Shown: positions 49,526 through 59,934, counted from the stretch's first letter. The stretch: 64,000 nt of DNA from Vibrio sp. CDRSL-10 TSBA (GCA_039696685.1 CP155566.1:372001-436000); one strand, 5' to 3'. Translations and numbers: made by a program. Notes: generated by a model not told the origin, from the sequence alone.

Positions 49526-51635
49526 ATGTACAAATGGACGCCATCTAAAGTCTCATTGGCAGTCTCCCTTGGCCTGGTTTGTCAGTTCCCGGCTTTGGCA
49601 GCAGAGACACAAGAGCAGGCTCAAGAAACCCAGGCCCATGAAACAGTAGTCGTGACCGCTTCCGGTTTCGAGCAAAATATTACCCGTGCCCCGGCGACCA
49701 TTTCGGTGATTACCGCTGAAGATATCGAAAAAAAGTCCTATACCGACATCACTGATGTGTTAAAAAATGTTTCCGGGGTGCAAGTCTCCGGTGGCGGTGT
49801 AGAGCAGTCGATCATGATTCGCGGTATGTCATCTGACTACACCCTGTTTCTGATTGACGGCCGTCCGGTGCAGGGCAACGATGCTTTTGGTCTCAATGGT
49901 ACCCAAGCGGGAACGCCGATTAACTTTTTACCACCTGTTTCGCAAATCGAGCGTATTGAAGTCATCCGTGGCCCTGCCTCTTCTTTATACGGCTCCGATG
50001 CCATGGGCGGCGTCATTAACGTCATCACCAAAAAAGTCGGCAACGAGTGGAGTGGCAGTGTCACCACGGAATACAACCTGGCAGACAGCTCCAATAAAGT
50101 GAATGAAGATTCCACTCAGACCAGCATCGCGCTCAATGCGCCGCTGATCGAAGATACGTTGTCGCTGCAGTTTACCGGTTCATACCTCAATCAGGACGAA
50201 AGCCATTTCATCGGCAGCGATGACAGTGAAGCCTCGGACCCTGAATACAAACGCCGCAACTTCAGCACCAAGCTGAACTGGAGCGTGAATGAGCAAAACA
50301 ACCTGACTTTCGGTTACAGCCGCGCCGAGCAGGAACGGACCCATAACCCGGGCGTAAGTATTGCCGAAACCGTCACCAACCGTGATGGCAGCATCAGTGA
50401 TGCCGAGCAGAGCTACAACAAATCGATCCGTGATACCTATTTCCTTGAGCATGAAGGTCACTATGACCGCATGCGCGTTAAATCTTACGTCAACTACGAC
50501 CAGTCCGAGAACCCGTCCCGCGTCAATGAAAATACCGGTAACGGCATTGATTTCGATGTGCTGACGCTCAACTCGCAAGCCAACTGGTTCTGGGACGCCA
50601 ACACACTGACTATCGGTGCGACTTACAAAAATGAGAAGCTGGAAGATGGTGCGACCAATGGTCTGTCTGAACCGGTCGTTGCTGACGCTGATGCGATCAA
50701 CAAAATGGAGCGCTACCAGTACTCGATTTTTGCCGAAAATGAATGGCTGCCGATGGATGACTGGTCAATTGTGCTGAGCGGCCGTTTTGATGACAACGAA
50801 GCGTTTGGTAACCACTTCAGCCCGAAAGTGTACAGCGTGTATGGCCTGACCGATGCCTGGGTGGTCAAAGGCGGGGTGACTTCCGGCTACAAAGCGCCGA
50901 GCCTGCGCCAGAGCGCAACCGATTTTGGTTCCACCTCGCGCGGTGGTGTGATCATCGGTAACCCGGATCTGAAACCGGAAACCAGTCTCAACTATGAAAT
51001 CGGCCTTGGCTTTGACGACAGCTATGATTCGGGTATCTCCGCCACGCTGACCGCGTATCTGACCGAGTTTGAAGACAAGATCAACCGTACCGGCCGTATC
51101 TGTGAAGCCAACGTCGAGTGTAACTACGGCGGCACTGTCTATCCGGCGCACCAATACGGTTATACCGCCTACGAAAACATCGCTAAAGCGGAAATGTCCG
51201 GTATTGAAGCGACCATGGATTACCAGATCAACGAAGATGTGCTGCTGCGCCAGTCGTACACCTTTACCAAAACCGAGCAGAAGAGCGGTGAGTACAAAGG
51301 TGAGCCGCTCAATGATGTGGCGAAACACATGTACAACGCGTCAGTGGAATGGCAGGCAACGGAGAAACTGCTGCTCTGGACCCAGGGTAACTACCGCAGC
51401 AAAACCACCGGTCGCTGGCAGACCGGGACCAGCGGCAGTTCAACCAATGGTCTTAAAATCCCGAGTTACACCCTGTTTGATCTCGGTCTGGTGTACAAAA
51501 TCAAGCAGGACATCAGCCTGAAAGCGGGCGTGTACAACGCATTTAACAAAGAGATCAACCCGGAGAAAGACGAGAAACTACCGTTACATCCTCGATGGTC
51601 GTAAGTACAACCTGGCGCTGACCATGCGCTTCTAA
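49526..51635 (+). CDS. irgA: TonB-dependent catecholate siderophore receptor, IrgA-like (frameshifted at the 3' end)
   Basis: About 702 residues when corrected. Signal peptide (residues 1-25, MYKWTPSKVSLAVSLGLV...), TonB box ETVVVTAS (about 40), plug domain with DVLKNVSGVQVSGGG, IMIRGMSSDYTLFLIDGRP and IERIEVIRGPASSLYGSDAMGGVINVI, then a 22-strand barrel. Its last strand is displaced by an extra A at 51575-51577 (GAGAAACTACC for GAGAACTACC); corrected, it ends in LALTMRF with the terminal Phe needed for barrel assembly. IrgA of V. cholerae takes up enterobactin-type siderophores. Ribosome site AAGGAG; Fur box upstream. Confidence 0.92.
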
Positions 51636-51647
51636 GGTGACAGAGTA

Positions 51648-51689
51648 AAAGCGGAAGGCCCGGAGAATAGAATACCGGCCTTCCGCTTT
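51648..51689 (+). terminator. Hairpin between irgA and the siderophore-binding gene
   Basis: A 13-bp stem AAAGCGGAAGGCC / GGCCTTCCGCTTT with a long loop and a short T tail. Partial termination here would lower the downstream gene's expression relative to the receptor. Confidence 0.75.
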
Positions 51690-51724
51690 ATCGTGAGCAA
51701 ACCTGACTATATAAGAGAAAAGCA

Positions 51725-52681
51725 ATGAAAATATTGGCAGTTGGCCTGGCGGTAGTCGCCAGCGTATTGAGTTTTATCCAGCCTGCGCTGGCCTTTCCGT
51801 TAACCGTGCAGCACAAGCAGGGCAGCACCATCGTTGAACAGGCGCCGCAGCGCGTGGCCGTGTTTGATCTGGCAACCCTGGATACCATGAATGCCCTGGG
51901 CGTCAGTGCAGCCGGTGTACCGGATACCTTTATGCCGCAATACCTCAGTCATTATTCAGGTGACGAGTTCACTAAAGTGGGTGACCTGTTCAAGCCTGAT
52001 TACGATGCGCTGAAAAAGCTGCAGCCGGACTTAATCATTGTTGCCGGCCGTTCATCACGTGCTTATGAAGAACTGAGCAAACTGGCGCCGACGCTGGATC
52101 TGAGCATTGATGCCGGCCACTTCGTGCAGGGTATACAGCATAACCTGGCACTGCTTGGCACCCTGTTTAACCAGCAGGAAAAAGCGCAGCAGCTGAGTGT
52201 TGAATTTAATAACAAACTACAGAGCCTGCATGCACAAGCGGCCAAACAAGGCCCGGCGCTGGTGCTGTTTACCATTAACGGCCACGTGATGCTGCATGCT
52301 CCGGGTGAGCGTTTTGGTATGCTGTATGAACTGACCGGCCTTAAATCTGTGGTACCGGCGGTGGAAGCGGCAGAGCCGAAACCACGCGCTAAACCAGGCT
52401 CAGAAGAAGCAAAACAGCAACAGGCTGAGCGTCAGCAGCGTCTTGATGCGGCACTGGCTGAAAACCCAAGCTGGCTGTTTGTGCTGGATCGCGGCGCGGC
52501 CACCGGTGGTGAAGGTAAAGCGGTGGAAACCCTGTCAGCGATGGACAGCATCACTGCGACCACCGCATGGCAGGAAGAGCAGGTTTACTACCTCAATCCG
52601 AAAGAGTGGTATCTGGCACTGGGCGGCTACCAGAGCGTATTCAAAACCCTGAACGATCTGAGCAGTCGTTTCGCACAGTAA
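51725..52681 (+). CDS. Siderophore ABC transporter periplasmic binding protein (VctP/FatB-like)
   Basis: A 318-residue protein with a signal peptide (residues 1-23, ending ALA-F). The mature part has PQRVAVFDLATLDTMNALGV, FKPDYDALKKLQPDLIIVAGRSS and the C-terminal VYYLNPKEWYLALGGYQSV, as in class III (cluster A-8) ferric-siderophore binding proteins such as VctP, FatB and CeuE. A charged insert KPRAKPGSEEAKQQQAERQQR (about 218-240) is prominent. It is 89 bp downstream of irgA, likely co-transcribed and Fur-controlled. No permease or ATPase gene follows, so it must use a transporter encoded elsewhere. I do not recall this gene between irgA and epd in V. cholerae. Confidence 0.88.
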   Translation: MKILAVGLAVVASVLSFIQPALAFPLTVQHKQGSTIVEQAPQRVAVFDLATLDTMNALGVSAAGVPDTFMPQYLSHYSGDEFTKVGDLFKPDYDALKKLQPDLIIVAGRSSRAYEELSKLAPTLDLSIDAGHFVQGIQHNLALLGTLFNQQEKAQQLSVEFNNKLQSLHAQAAKQGPALVLFTINGHVMLHAPGERFGMLYELTGLKSVVPAVEAAEPKPRAKPGSEEAKQQQAERQQRLDAALAENPSWLFVLDRGAATGGEGKAVETLSAMDSITATTAWQEEQVYYLNPKEWYLALGGYQSVFKTLNDLSSRFAQ

Positions 52682-52709
52682 AACTGCCCTCATTAAATCC
52701 TGTCTAGTC

Positions 52710-52745
52710 AAACCCCGGCCCGCTGGCCGGGGTTTGTTGTTTTGG
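52710..52745 (+). terminator. Rho-independent terminator of the irgA-binding protein unit
   Basis: An 11-bp stem AAACCCCGGCC / GGCCGGGGTTT, loop CGCT, tail TGTTGTTTT. Confidence 0.9.
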
Positions 52746-52962
52746 CCCTGGCTACTTATGTTACTTGGTCATCTATGTTGTATGACTGGTGTTATGTGAC
52801 CGGCTGCCTAACCGATTGAGGCAAGCGTCAGCCACCGGCCTGGCTGGGAGCGGTTTCAATCGGAATCCGGGGTAAAAGATGGGGTACCGCGATGGATTTT
52901 AGATGAATAAATACGCATTTCTGGTTACCATCACGGCATAAGGAATAAGGGATAGTGAACCG

Positions 52963-53988
52963 ATGTTAAAAGTGGCGATCAACGGATTCGGACGCATTGG
53001 CCGTAACGTTCTGCGGGCGGTGTACGAGAGTGGCAAAAACCAGCATATTAAAGTGGTGGCAGTGAATGAACTGGCCAAGCCCGAAGCCATGGCGCACCTG
53101 TTGCAATATGACACCAGTCATGGCCGGTTTGGTAAAAAAATCAGCCACGATCAGGAACACATTTATATCCATCATGACAACGGCGACTTTGACCGGGTGC
53201 GTATTCTGCATCTGGCTGAAATACCGCTGCTGCCGTGGCGCGATCTCGATGTCGACATCGTGCTCGATTGTACCGGCGTGTACGGTTCGCGCGCTGACGG
53301 ACTGCAACATATTGAGGCTGGCGCTCGTAAGGTGCTGTTTTCCCATCCTGGTGCAGCGGACATCGATAACACCATCATCTACGGTGTTAACCACGACACT
53401 CTGACTGCTGATCAGCACATCGTTTCCAACGGTTCCTGTACCACCAACTGCATCGTGCCGATCATCAAGGTCCTCGACGATGCGTTCGGCATTGACTCCG
53501 GCACCATCACCACCATTCACTCATCAATGAATGATCAGCAGGTCATCGATGCTTATCACAGTGACCTGCGCCGTACCCGTGCCGCCAGCCAGTCGATCAT
53601 TCCGGTTGACACCAAACTGCACAAAGGTATCGAACGGATCTTTCCGAAATTTTCCAACAAATTTGAAGCTATTTCGGTGCGCGTACCGACCGTAAATGTG
53701 ACCGCGATGGATTTAAGCGTTACCTTGAACACAAATGTGAAAGTTAATGACGTAAATCAAACCATAGTACAGGCGTCTCAGTGTACATTAAGCAACATTG
53801 TTGACTATACTGAAGCGCCGCTCGTTTCCATCGATTTTAACCATGATCCGCACAGTGCGATTGTGGACGGAACCCAGACCCGGGTAAGTAACGGGCAACT
53901 GGTGAAAATGCTGGTCTGGTGCGACAACGAGTGGGGATTTGCTAACCGTATGCTCGATACTGCGTTAGCGATGCAGGCCGCGCAATAG
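52963..53988 (+). CDS. epd: D-erythrose-4-phosphate dehydrogenase
   Basis: A 341-residue GAPDH-family enzyme, the first step of the pyridoxal 5'-phosphate route that pdxA also belongs to. It starts [23 protein letters not shown]-binding; catalytic Cys in [13 protein letters not shown]; His in [17 protein letters not shown]. The active-site stretch [10 protein letters not shown] and [12 protein letters not shown] distinguish Epd from GapA. It heads the epd-pgk-fbaA cluster, the same order as in E. coli. Confidence 0.95.
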   Translation: MLKVAINGFGRIGRNVLRAVYESGKNQHIKVVAVNELAKPEAMAHLLQYDTSHGRFGKKISHDQEHIYIHHDNGDFDRVRILHLAEIPLLPWRDLDVDIVLDCTGVYGSRADGLQHIEAGARKVLFSHPGAADIDNTIIYGVNHDTLTADQHIVSNGSCTTNCIVPIIKVLDDAFGIDSGTITTIHSSMNDQQVIDAYHSDLRRTRAASQSIIPVDTKLHKGIERIFPKFSNKFEAISVRVPTVNVTAMDLSVTLNTNVKVNDVNQTIVQASQCTLSNIVDYTEAPLVSIDFNHDPHSAIVDGTQTRVSNGQLVKMLVWCDNEWGFANRMLDTALAMQAAQ

Positions 53989-54202
53989 CGCTTTAGCCTG
54001 ATGAGGCGGTTGCCCCCGAATGGGGAGAGCGCTGCCCATGATTGGGGAAAAATATTTATTTTTTGCATTGAAATAAATATCATGATCCCCATATCTTATG
54101 TAGTTTAAAAAATTAGCTAACCAGTTTAAGAATTGACAGGTTCGGCAGGATCGCCGAACTGACGAAAACTTTATTTTCTTTGAATATTTGAGAGGACAAA
54201 CC

Positions 54203-55366
54203 ATGTCTGTAATCAAGATGACTGACCTGGATCTGGCAGGTAAACGCGTATTTATCCGTGCTGACCTGAACGTACCAGTAAAAGATGGCAAAGTGACTTC
54301 TGATGCACGTATCCTGGCATCACTACCAACGATCAAGCACTGCCTGGAAGCTGGCGCGAAAGTAATGGTGACATCTCACCTGGGTCGTCCTACTGAAGGC
54401 GAATACGCAGAAGAGTTCTCTCTACAGCCTGTTGTGAACTACCTGAACGACGCGCTGGACTGCGAAGTGAAACTGGCGAAAGAGTACCTGGACGGTCTGG
54501 AACTGAACGCTGGCGAACTGGTTGTTCTGGAAAACGTTCGTTTCAACAAAGGCGAAAAGAAAAACGAAGAAGAGCTGTCTAAGAAATACGCGGCACTGTG
54601 TGACGTATTCGTAATGGACGCTTTCGGTACTGCGCACCGTGCACAAGCTTCAACTCACGGCGTGGGCATGTTTGCTCCTGTTGCATGTGCAGGTCCTCTG
54701 CTGGCGAACGAACTGGATGCACTGGGTAAAGCAATGGACAACCCGGCTCGCCCAATGGTTGCTATCGTTGGCGGCTCTAAAGTATCGACCAAACTGACTG
54801 TCCTTGAGTCACTGTCTAAAATCGCTGACCAACTGGTTGTTGGCGGTGGTATCGCAAACACCTTCATCGCAGCAGCAGGCCACAACGTAGGTAAGTCTCT
54901 GTACGAAGCTGACCTGGTTGAAACTGCCAAGAAACTGATGGACGAGTGTGCGATTCCGGTAGCGACTGACGTTGCGTGTGCAAAAGCATTCGACGAAAAC
55001 GCAGAAGCGGAAATCAAAAACGTAGCTGACGTTCAGGATGACGACATGATCTTCGACCTGGGCCCTGATTCAACTGCGGCACTGGCTGATATCCTGAAAA
55101 ACGCGAAAACTATCCTGTGGAACGGCCCGGTAGGTGTATTCGAGTTCAAGAACTTCGAAGCAGGTACTCGTGGTATTTCAGAAGCGATTGCCTCTTCTGA
55201 AGGCTTCTCTGTTGCGGGTGGTGGTGACACGCTGGCTGCGATCGACAAGTTCGGTATCAAAGCAGACGTTTCATACATCTCAACTGGCGGCGGCGCTTTC
55301 CTTGAGTTTGTAGAAGGTAAAGTTCTTCCTGCGGTTGAAATGCTGGAAGCACGCGCTAAAGCGTAA
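54203..55366 (+). CDS. pgk: Phosphoglycerate kinase
   Basis: A 387-residue glycolytic enzyme, starting [65 protein letters not shown] and the C-terminal [17 protein letters not shown]. Start at 54203 follows AGAGGACAAACC. Codons are strongly biased (highly expressed). Own terminator before fbaA, but read-through is usual for this cluster. Confidence 0.98.
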   Translation: MSVIKMTDLDLAGKRVFIRADLNVPVKDGKVTSDARILASLPTIKHCLEAGAKVMVTSHLGRPTEGEYAEEFSLQPVVNYLNDALDCEVKLAKEYLDGLELNAGELVVLENVRFNKGEKKNEEELSKKYAALCDVFVMDAFGTAHRAQASTHGVGMFAPVACAGPLLANELDALGKAMDNPARPMVAIVGGSKVSTKLTVLESLSKIADQLVVGGGIANTFIAAAGHNVGKSLYEADLVETAKKLMDECAIPVATDVACAKAFDENAEAEIKNVADVQDDDMIFDLGPDSTAALADILKNAKTILWNGPVGVFEFKNFEAGTRGISEAIASSEGFSVAGGGDTLAAIDKFGIKADVSYISTGGGAFLEFVEGKVLPAVEMLEARAKA

Positions 55367-55376
55367 CTGATTGATA

Positions 55377-55404
55377 GAAAGCGGGAGTGATTTCCCGCTT
55401 TCTT
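55377..55404 (+). terminator. Rho-independent terminator of pgk
   Basis: GAAAGCGGGA / TCCCGCTTTC stem with a short loop, followed by TTGTTT. Confidence 0.85.
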
Positions 55405-55517
55405 GTTTGCTGCACCGGCCGGTTTCTTCTGCTAGAATAGCGCCAGTTGTAAGCAAGCTTTTACAAGAATGTAAACTTACCGTTTTTAATTAAAACGACA
55501 AAAATAGGATTATATCC

Positions 55518-56594
55518 ATGTCTAAGATCTTCGATTTCGTTAAACCAGGTGTGATCTCTGGCGACGACGTTCAGAAAGTATTTGAAATTGCTAAAGCAAA
55601 CAAATTTGCTCTGCCAGCAGTAAACTGTATCGGTTCTGACTCTGTAAACGCAGTACTGGAAGCAGCAGCGAAAGTTAAGTCTCCGGTTATCGTACAGTTC
55701 TCTAACGGCGGCGCAGGTTTCTTTGCTGGTAAAGGTCTGAAACTTGAAGGTCAGCAAACTCAAATCCTGGGTGCTATCGCTGGTGCAAAACACGTACACA
55801 CAGTTGCAGAATCTTACGGCGTGCCTGTAATCCTGCACACTGACCACGCAGCGAAAAAACTGCTGCCATGGATTGACGGTCTGCTGGACGCGGGTGAAAA
55901 ACACTTCGCAGAAACTGGTAAGCCTCTGTTCTCTTCTCACATGATCGACCTGTCTGAAGAGTCTCTGGAAGAGAACATCGAGATCTCTGCTAAGTACCTG
56001 GAGCGCATGGCTAAAATGAACATGACTCTGGAAATCGAACTGGGTTGTACCGGTGGTGAGGAAGACGGCGTAGATAACTCTGACATGGACGCATCTGAGC
56101 TGTACACTTCTCCGGAAGACGTGGCATACGCTTACGAAAAACTGAGCGCAATCAGCCACCGTTTCACTATCGCAGCCTCTTTCGGTAACGTACACGGCGT
56201 TTACAAACCAGGTAACGTAGTACTGACTCCAACTATCCTGCGCGATTCTCAAAAATACGTTTCTGAGAAATTCAACCTGCCAGAAAACTCACTGAACTTC
56301 GTATTCCACGGTGGTTCAGGTTCTTCTCTGGAAGAAATCCGCGAATCTATCGGCTACGGTGTTATCAAAATGAACATCGATACTGATACTCAGTGGGCAT
56401 GTTGGGATGGTATCCGCCAGTACGAAGCGGCTAACCACGATTACCTGCAAGGTCAAATCGGTAACCCGACTGGTGAAGATGCACCAAACAAGAAATACTA
56501 CGATCCACGCGTATGGCTGCGTGCTGGTCAAGCTTCAATGGTAACTCGCCTAGAGCAAGCATTCTCTGACCTGAACTCAGTTGACGTACTGTAA
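55518..56594 (+). CDS. fbaA: Fructose-bisphosphate aldolase, class II
   Basis: A 358-residue zinc aldolase. Starts MSKIFDFVKPGVISGDDVQK; Zn-site VILHTDHAAKKLLPW; ELGCTGGEEDGVDNSD; VHGVYKPGNVVLTP; FHGGSGSSLEEI; and NIDTDTQWACWDGIR. Length equals E. coli's 359 within one residue. Strong codon bias. Third gene of epd-pgk-fbaA, terminated at 56614-56643. Confidence 0.98.
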   Translation: MSKIFDFVKPGVISGDDVQKVFEIAKANKFALPAVNCIGSDSVNAVLEAAAKVKSPVIVQFSNGGAGFFAGKGLKLEGQQTQILGAIAGAKHVHTVAESYGVPVILHTDHAAKKLLPWIDGLLDAGEKHFAETGKPLFSSHMIDLSEESLEENIEISAKYLERMAKMNMTLEIELGCTGGEEDGVDNSDMDASELYTSPEDVAYAYEKLSAISHRFTIAASFGNVHGVYKPGNVVLTPTILRDSQKYVSEKFNLPENSLNFVFHGGSGSSLEEIRESIGYGVIKMNIDTDTQWACWDGIRQYEAANHDYLQGQIGNPTGEDAPNKKYYDPRVWLRAGQASMVTRLEQAFSDLNSVDVL

Positions 56595-56905
56595 TCAGTC
56601 ATTGATCTAATACGAAAGCCCGCTCATTGAGCGGGCTTTTTTGTATCCGCCGCACACAAATCAGTGCACCAGTTGGCACAGTTGCTATTTATTGCATAGG
56701 CTGTAACAGGCAGATTTGTAACAAGATAATCTCTTGCTTGGTAAGCCTTTAAACTAACAGTGCCAATTTAATGTTAATTGGTGCATATAAGCTGTGCCAA
56801 ACTGAAATTTGACCAAAATCTGATGTCAGGTCACGGCAGATTATGTGTATGATAGTCAGTGGGTTATATACAAATACATAATGATTACTCTAGAGGATAG
56901 ACACT
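56595..56905. other. fbaA-mscS intergenic region
   Basis: 311 bp. Holds the fbaA terminator (AAAGCCCGCTC / GAGCGGGCTTT with six Ts, 56614-56643) and then AT-rich DNA without a supported gene. A TATGAT near 56848-56853 is a possible -10 for mscS; no strong -35 was seen. Confidence 0.6.
56614..56643 (+). terminator. Rho-independent terminator of fbaA
   Basis: AAGCCCGCTC / GAGCGGGCTT stem, three-base loop, six Ts. Confidence 0.93.
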
Positions 56906-57769
56906 ATGGCTGGTGAGTCGAGCAGTGTAGAAATACCAATTGTCGATAGTTTGGGTCAGGTGAATGCCTGGCTGACCAATAATTCGGAGCTGTTGATCCA
57001 ATACGGCGTCAATATCATTTCAGCGCTGCTGATCTTATTTATCGGTAACATCATCGTTAAGGTGATTGCCGGCAGCGTTTCCAAAGTTCTGCAAAAGAAA
57101 CAGATGGACAAAGCCGTGGTGCAGTTCATCTATGGTCTGGTGCGTTACCTGCTGTTTATCATCGTGCTGATTGCTGCACTGGGCCGTATCGGCGTGCAGA
57201 CTGCCTCAGTGGTTGCGGTGATTGGTGCGGCCGGTCTGGCAATTGGCCTGGCTCTGCAGGGCTCACTGTCGAACTTCGCCGCTGGTGTACTAATTGTGGC
57301 ATTCCGCCCGTTCAAATCCGGCGACTATGTGGAAGTGGCAGGTGTGGCCGGTTCAGTCGATTCTATCCATATTTTCCAGACCATTCTGAAAACGCCGGAT
57401 AACAAGATGATCGTACTGCCTAACTCATCCGTGATTGGCGACTCGATTGTCAACTACTCACGCTACGACACGCGCCGGGTCGATATGCTGATTGGCGTAT
57501 CGTACAAAGCGGATCTGAAAAAGACCAAAGAAGTCATGCGTAAAGTGGTCGAAAGCGATCCACGCGTGCTGAAAGATCCGGCGGTCAACATTGCCGTACA
57601 CGCTCTGGCGGATTCGTCGGTCAACCTGATTGTCCGTCCTTGGGTTAACAGCGCCGATTACTGGCCGGTGTACTGGGATCTGACCCAGGCGATTAAAGAA
57701 GCTCTAGATGAAAACGGTATCGAGATCCCATTCCCGCAAATGGATGTGCATCTCAACAAGCTGGACTAA
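56906..57769 (+). CDS. mscS: Small-conductance mechanosensitive channel MscS
   Basis: A 287-residue heptameric channel that opens on osmotic downshock. Three N-terminal membrane helices (about 28-50, 66-88, 95-127); the third, pore-lining one reads GAAGLAIGLALQGSLSNFAAGVLI with alternating Gly/Ala packing as in E. coli MscS. The beta domain follows (FRPFKSGDYVEVAGVAGSV, LPNSSVIGDSIVNYSRYDTRR) and a C-terminal alpha/beta cage. Downstream of fbaA, as in E. coli and V. cholerae. Own terminator at 57801-57827. Confidence 0.96.
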   Translation: MAGESSSVEIPIVDSLGQVNAWLTNNSELLIQYGVNIISALLILFIGNIIVKVIAGSVSKVLQKKQMDKAVVQFIYGLVRYLLFIIVLIAALGRIGVQTASVVAVIGAAGLAIGLALQGSLSNFAAGVLIVAFRPFKSGDYVEVAGVAGSVDSIHIFQTILKTPDNKMIVLPNSSVIGDSIVNYSRYDTRRVDMLIGVSYKADLKKTKEVMRKVVESDPRVLKDPAVNIAVHALADSSVNLIVRPWVNSADYWPVYWDLTQAIKEALDENGIEIPFPQMDVHLNKLD

Positions 57770-57800
57770 TTAGTCATTCAGCAACGTTATTCACTAAGAC

Positions 57801-57827
57801 AAAACGGAGGCTTCGGCCTCCGTTTTT
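57801..57827 (+). terminator. Rho-independent terminator of mscS
   Basis: AAACGGAGGC-TTCG-GCCTCCGTTT, UUCG-capped, with five Ts. Confidence 0.93.
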
Positions 57828-57885
57828 ACGTTATGCGCCTGGCACTTTTTCTAGGCCTGGCGTTCTTCTATGCTGCAGCGCCGGA

Positions 57886-58509
57886 TTAAACCGGCCACTG
57901 CAGGTTATGGCCGAGCGTAAAGGCGATGAGAAACATCACTGCGGCAACCACCAGATCGATGACCTTTTTCACCTTAGGTTTGGACAAGGTCGGCGCCAGT
58001 TTGGCCGCACCCATCGACAGCGAGTAGAACCACACGAACGAGGCCAGAATGGTGCCGATGGCAAATGAAATCCGGTCGCTGCCTTCAAACTGACCGCCAA
58101 TCGAGCCCAGAATCACAATCGTATCCAGATACAGGTGCGGGTTGAGTACCGTCACCGCCAGCGTACCAAGGATCACCGCGCGGCGGCCTCGCAGCATCGC
58201 CTGTTTATCGCTGCTCTCCTGCTGCTGGTCAAAGGCGCTCTTCAGCGACTGGATCCCGTAGAAAATCAGAAACAGAATGCCGCCCAGGGTCACCAGTGCC
58301 AGCAGCCATTCATTCTGAGTCAGAATCGCGCCGCCGCCAAAGATACCCAGCGAGATAAAAAAGATGTCTAAAAAGCTGCACAGGGTGGCGGTTGTGAGAT
58401 GATGGTTGCGCTTAATGCCCTGATTAAGCACAAACGCATTCTGAGCCCCGATCGGGATTATCATGGTAGCGCCGAAACCAAAGCCCTGCAGTAAAATCCA
58501 TAAGTTCAT
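57886..58509 (-). CDS. argO: Arginine exporter ArgO (LysE family)
   Basis: A 207-residue inner-membrane exporter with about six helices. It starts MNLWILLQGFGFGATMIIPIGAQNAFVLNQGI, with the LysE-family IGAQN motif; NPHLYLDTIVILG in the second half mirrors it. It exports arginine (and lysine or toxic canavanine). It is divergent from argP, which in E. coli activates it in response to arginine. The promoter region holds a 22-bp tandem repeat. Confidence 0.94.
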   Translation of the reverse strand: MNLWILLQGFGFGATMIIPIGAQNAFVLNQGIKRNHHLTTATLCSFLDIFFISLGIFGGGAILTQNEWLLALVTLGGILFLIFYGIQSLKSAFDQQQESSDKQAMLRGRRAVILGTLAVTVLNPHLYLDTIVILGSIGGQFEGSDRISFAIGTILASFVWFYSLSMGAAKLAPTLSKPKVKKVIDLVVAAVMFLIAFTLGHNLQWPV

Positions 58510-58524
58510 TGTCAAACCTGAAAA

Positions 58525-58567
58525 TTAATAGTTATGTTCGGAAAAGTTAATAGTTATGTTCGGAAAA
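58525..58567. repeat. 22-bp tandem repeat, 2 units, in the argO promoter region
   Basis: A 21-base core (TTAATAGTTATG plus TTCGGAAAA) occurs identically at 58525-58545 and 58547-58567. It lies 16-58 bp upstream of the argO start, so it covers or borders the promoter and the expected ArgP region. Confidence 0.9.
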
Positions 58568-58665
58568 TGAGTAAGTATTAAATCTGGCGTTAAAATAAAG
58601 CATGGGTAAAAATAAATAAATCTAATAATATTAATTACTCATAAGTCAGGCTAATGGAGGCGGGA

Positions 58666-59569
58666 ATGCGCGGATTGGATTATCGCTGGATAGAAGCACT
58701 GGATGAAATCATTGCCCAGCGCAGTTTTGAAAAGGCCGCCGATGTCTTGTGCATCTCGCAGTCGGCAGTATCACAGCGGATTAAGCAACTGGAAAAATGG
58801 CTGGCGCAACCGGTACTGGTGCGCGAGCAACCGCCGCGTGTCACACCGGCCGGGCAGAAGCTGCTCGGCTTATATCGTCAGGTATGCATTCTGGAACAGG
58901 AAATTCTGCCGGATCTGAGTGGCGATGACAGTGATAAAACCGTCTCAGTTTCCATTGCCACCAATGCGGACAGCCTGGCGACCTGGCTGATCCCGGCGCT
59001 GGCACCGCTGGTTGAGCAGGGCAATATTCAGCTTAACCTCCTGGTTGATGATGAGCACCGCACGATAGAGAAACTTAAAAATGGCGAGGTTGTCGCGGCC
59101 ATCAGCCAGTCAGCCAAATCGATTCCCGGCTGTGAGGCCGTGCTGCTCGGTGATATGCCTTATCTGTGTGTCTGTGCGCCGGGATTTTATCAGCGCTATT
59201 TCCCGGCCGGAGTGAGCGGCGCAGCACTGGAGAGAACGCCCTCCATCGCTTTTGATCCCAACGATTTTGTCAACGAGCGCTTTGTGCGCAAGTCGCTGGG
59301 CTATGAGATGCAAAGTCCGGTTAAGCACAGTGTCGGCAGTTTCCGAAGCGTGTGTGAAAGGCGCGCTGGCGGGGATAGGCTTTGCCATGATCCCGGAGAT
59401 ACAGATTCGCGCTGAGCTGGAGCAGGGCTTGCTGGTCGAGATCCTGCCGGGCATGCGCATCGATCAAAAGCTGTACTGGCATCACTGGCAACTGGAGAGC
59501 GGCATTCTTAAACGTCTGTCACACGATATCATCCGCGCTGCGCAGAGTGTTTTGCCGCGGTCAGCATAG
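58666..59569 (+). CDS. argP: LysR-type arginine-export regulator ArgP (frameshifted)
   Basis: About 300 residues when corrected. N-terminus MRGLDYRWIEALDEIIAQRS, helix-turn-helix SFEKAADVLCISQSAVSQRIKQLE, then a ligand domain. In E. coli ArgP activates argO with arginine and represses with lysine. An extra T at 59340-59342 (GCAGTTTCCG for GCAGTTCCG) breaks the frame; corrected, it reads HSVGSSEACVKGALAGIGFAMIPE. I use the ATG at 58666, 5 bp after GGAGG, not an ATG four codons earlier. Divergent from its target argO. Confidence 0.94.
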
Positions 59570-59934
59570 CCACAGCCAGTAGCGTAAGGGCTGTCAGGTC
59601 AAAGTTATGTCAGTTTACCTTGGATTGACGGAGAGTGTGCAACCTTTCACCTATTATAAGCTCAAAGTCTGCGTGTTCGTCGAGTGCCCGGTTGGCTTGT
59701 AACTAAGGACTAAGTAACTAAGGCCTCAGTACCTTAAAGTTAAACGCCTTAGAGCTTAATGCCTGCGGTCTAAGTACCTGCTGTCTAAGTACCTGCGGGT
59801 TAAGCCCAAGCGTACCGACGAGACAACACAACAGACAGGAGAGCAGTCAGCACAACTTGATGTGCTATTGCTCTGGCTTATCTGCCCGGGCCTGAATGGT
59901 CAGGATCCGGATTTGACGATAAAAAGGTGAATAA
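59570..59934. other. argP-yggE intergenic region
   Basis: 365 bp without a supported gene. Its centre is the seven-unit tandem repeat at 59701-59805. The last 70 bp before yggE (GACGATAAAAAGGTGAATAA) carries its ribosome site. Confidence 0.6.
59701..59805. repeat. 15-bp tandem repeat, 7 units, upstream of yggE
   Basis: Units: AACTAAGGACTAAGT, AACTAAGGCCTCAGT, ACCTTAAAGTTAAACG, CCTTAGAGCTTAATG, CCTGCGGTCTAAGT, ACCTGCTGTCTAAGT and ACCTGCGGGTTAAGC. Most carry a TAAG core. It is the longest array in the window, with units drifting gradually from left to right, as expected for repeated slippage. Confidence 0.92.

Noticed and set aside
52741..52800. Possible further tandem array (TATGTT-containing) after the siderophore-binding gene
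   Set aside because: Copies are too divergent and the period too irregular to claim by eye.
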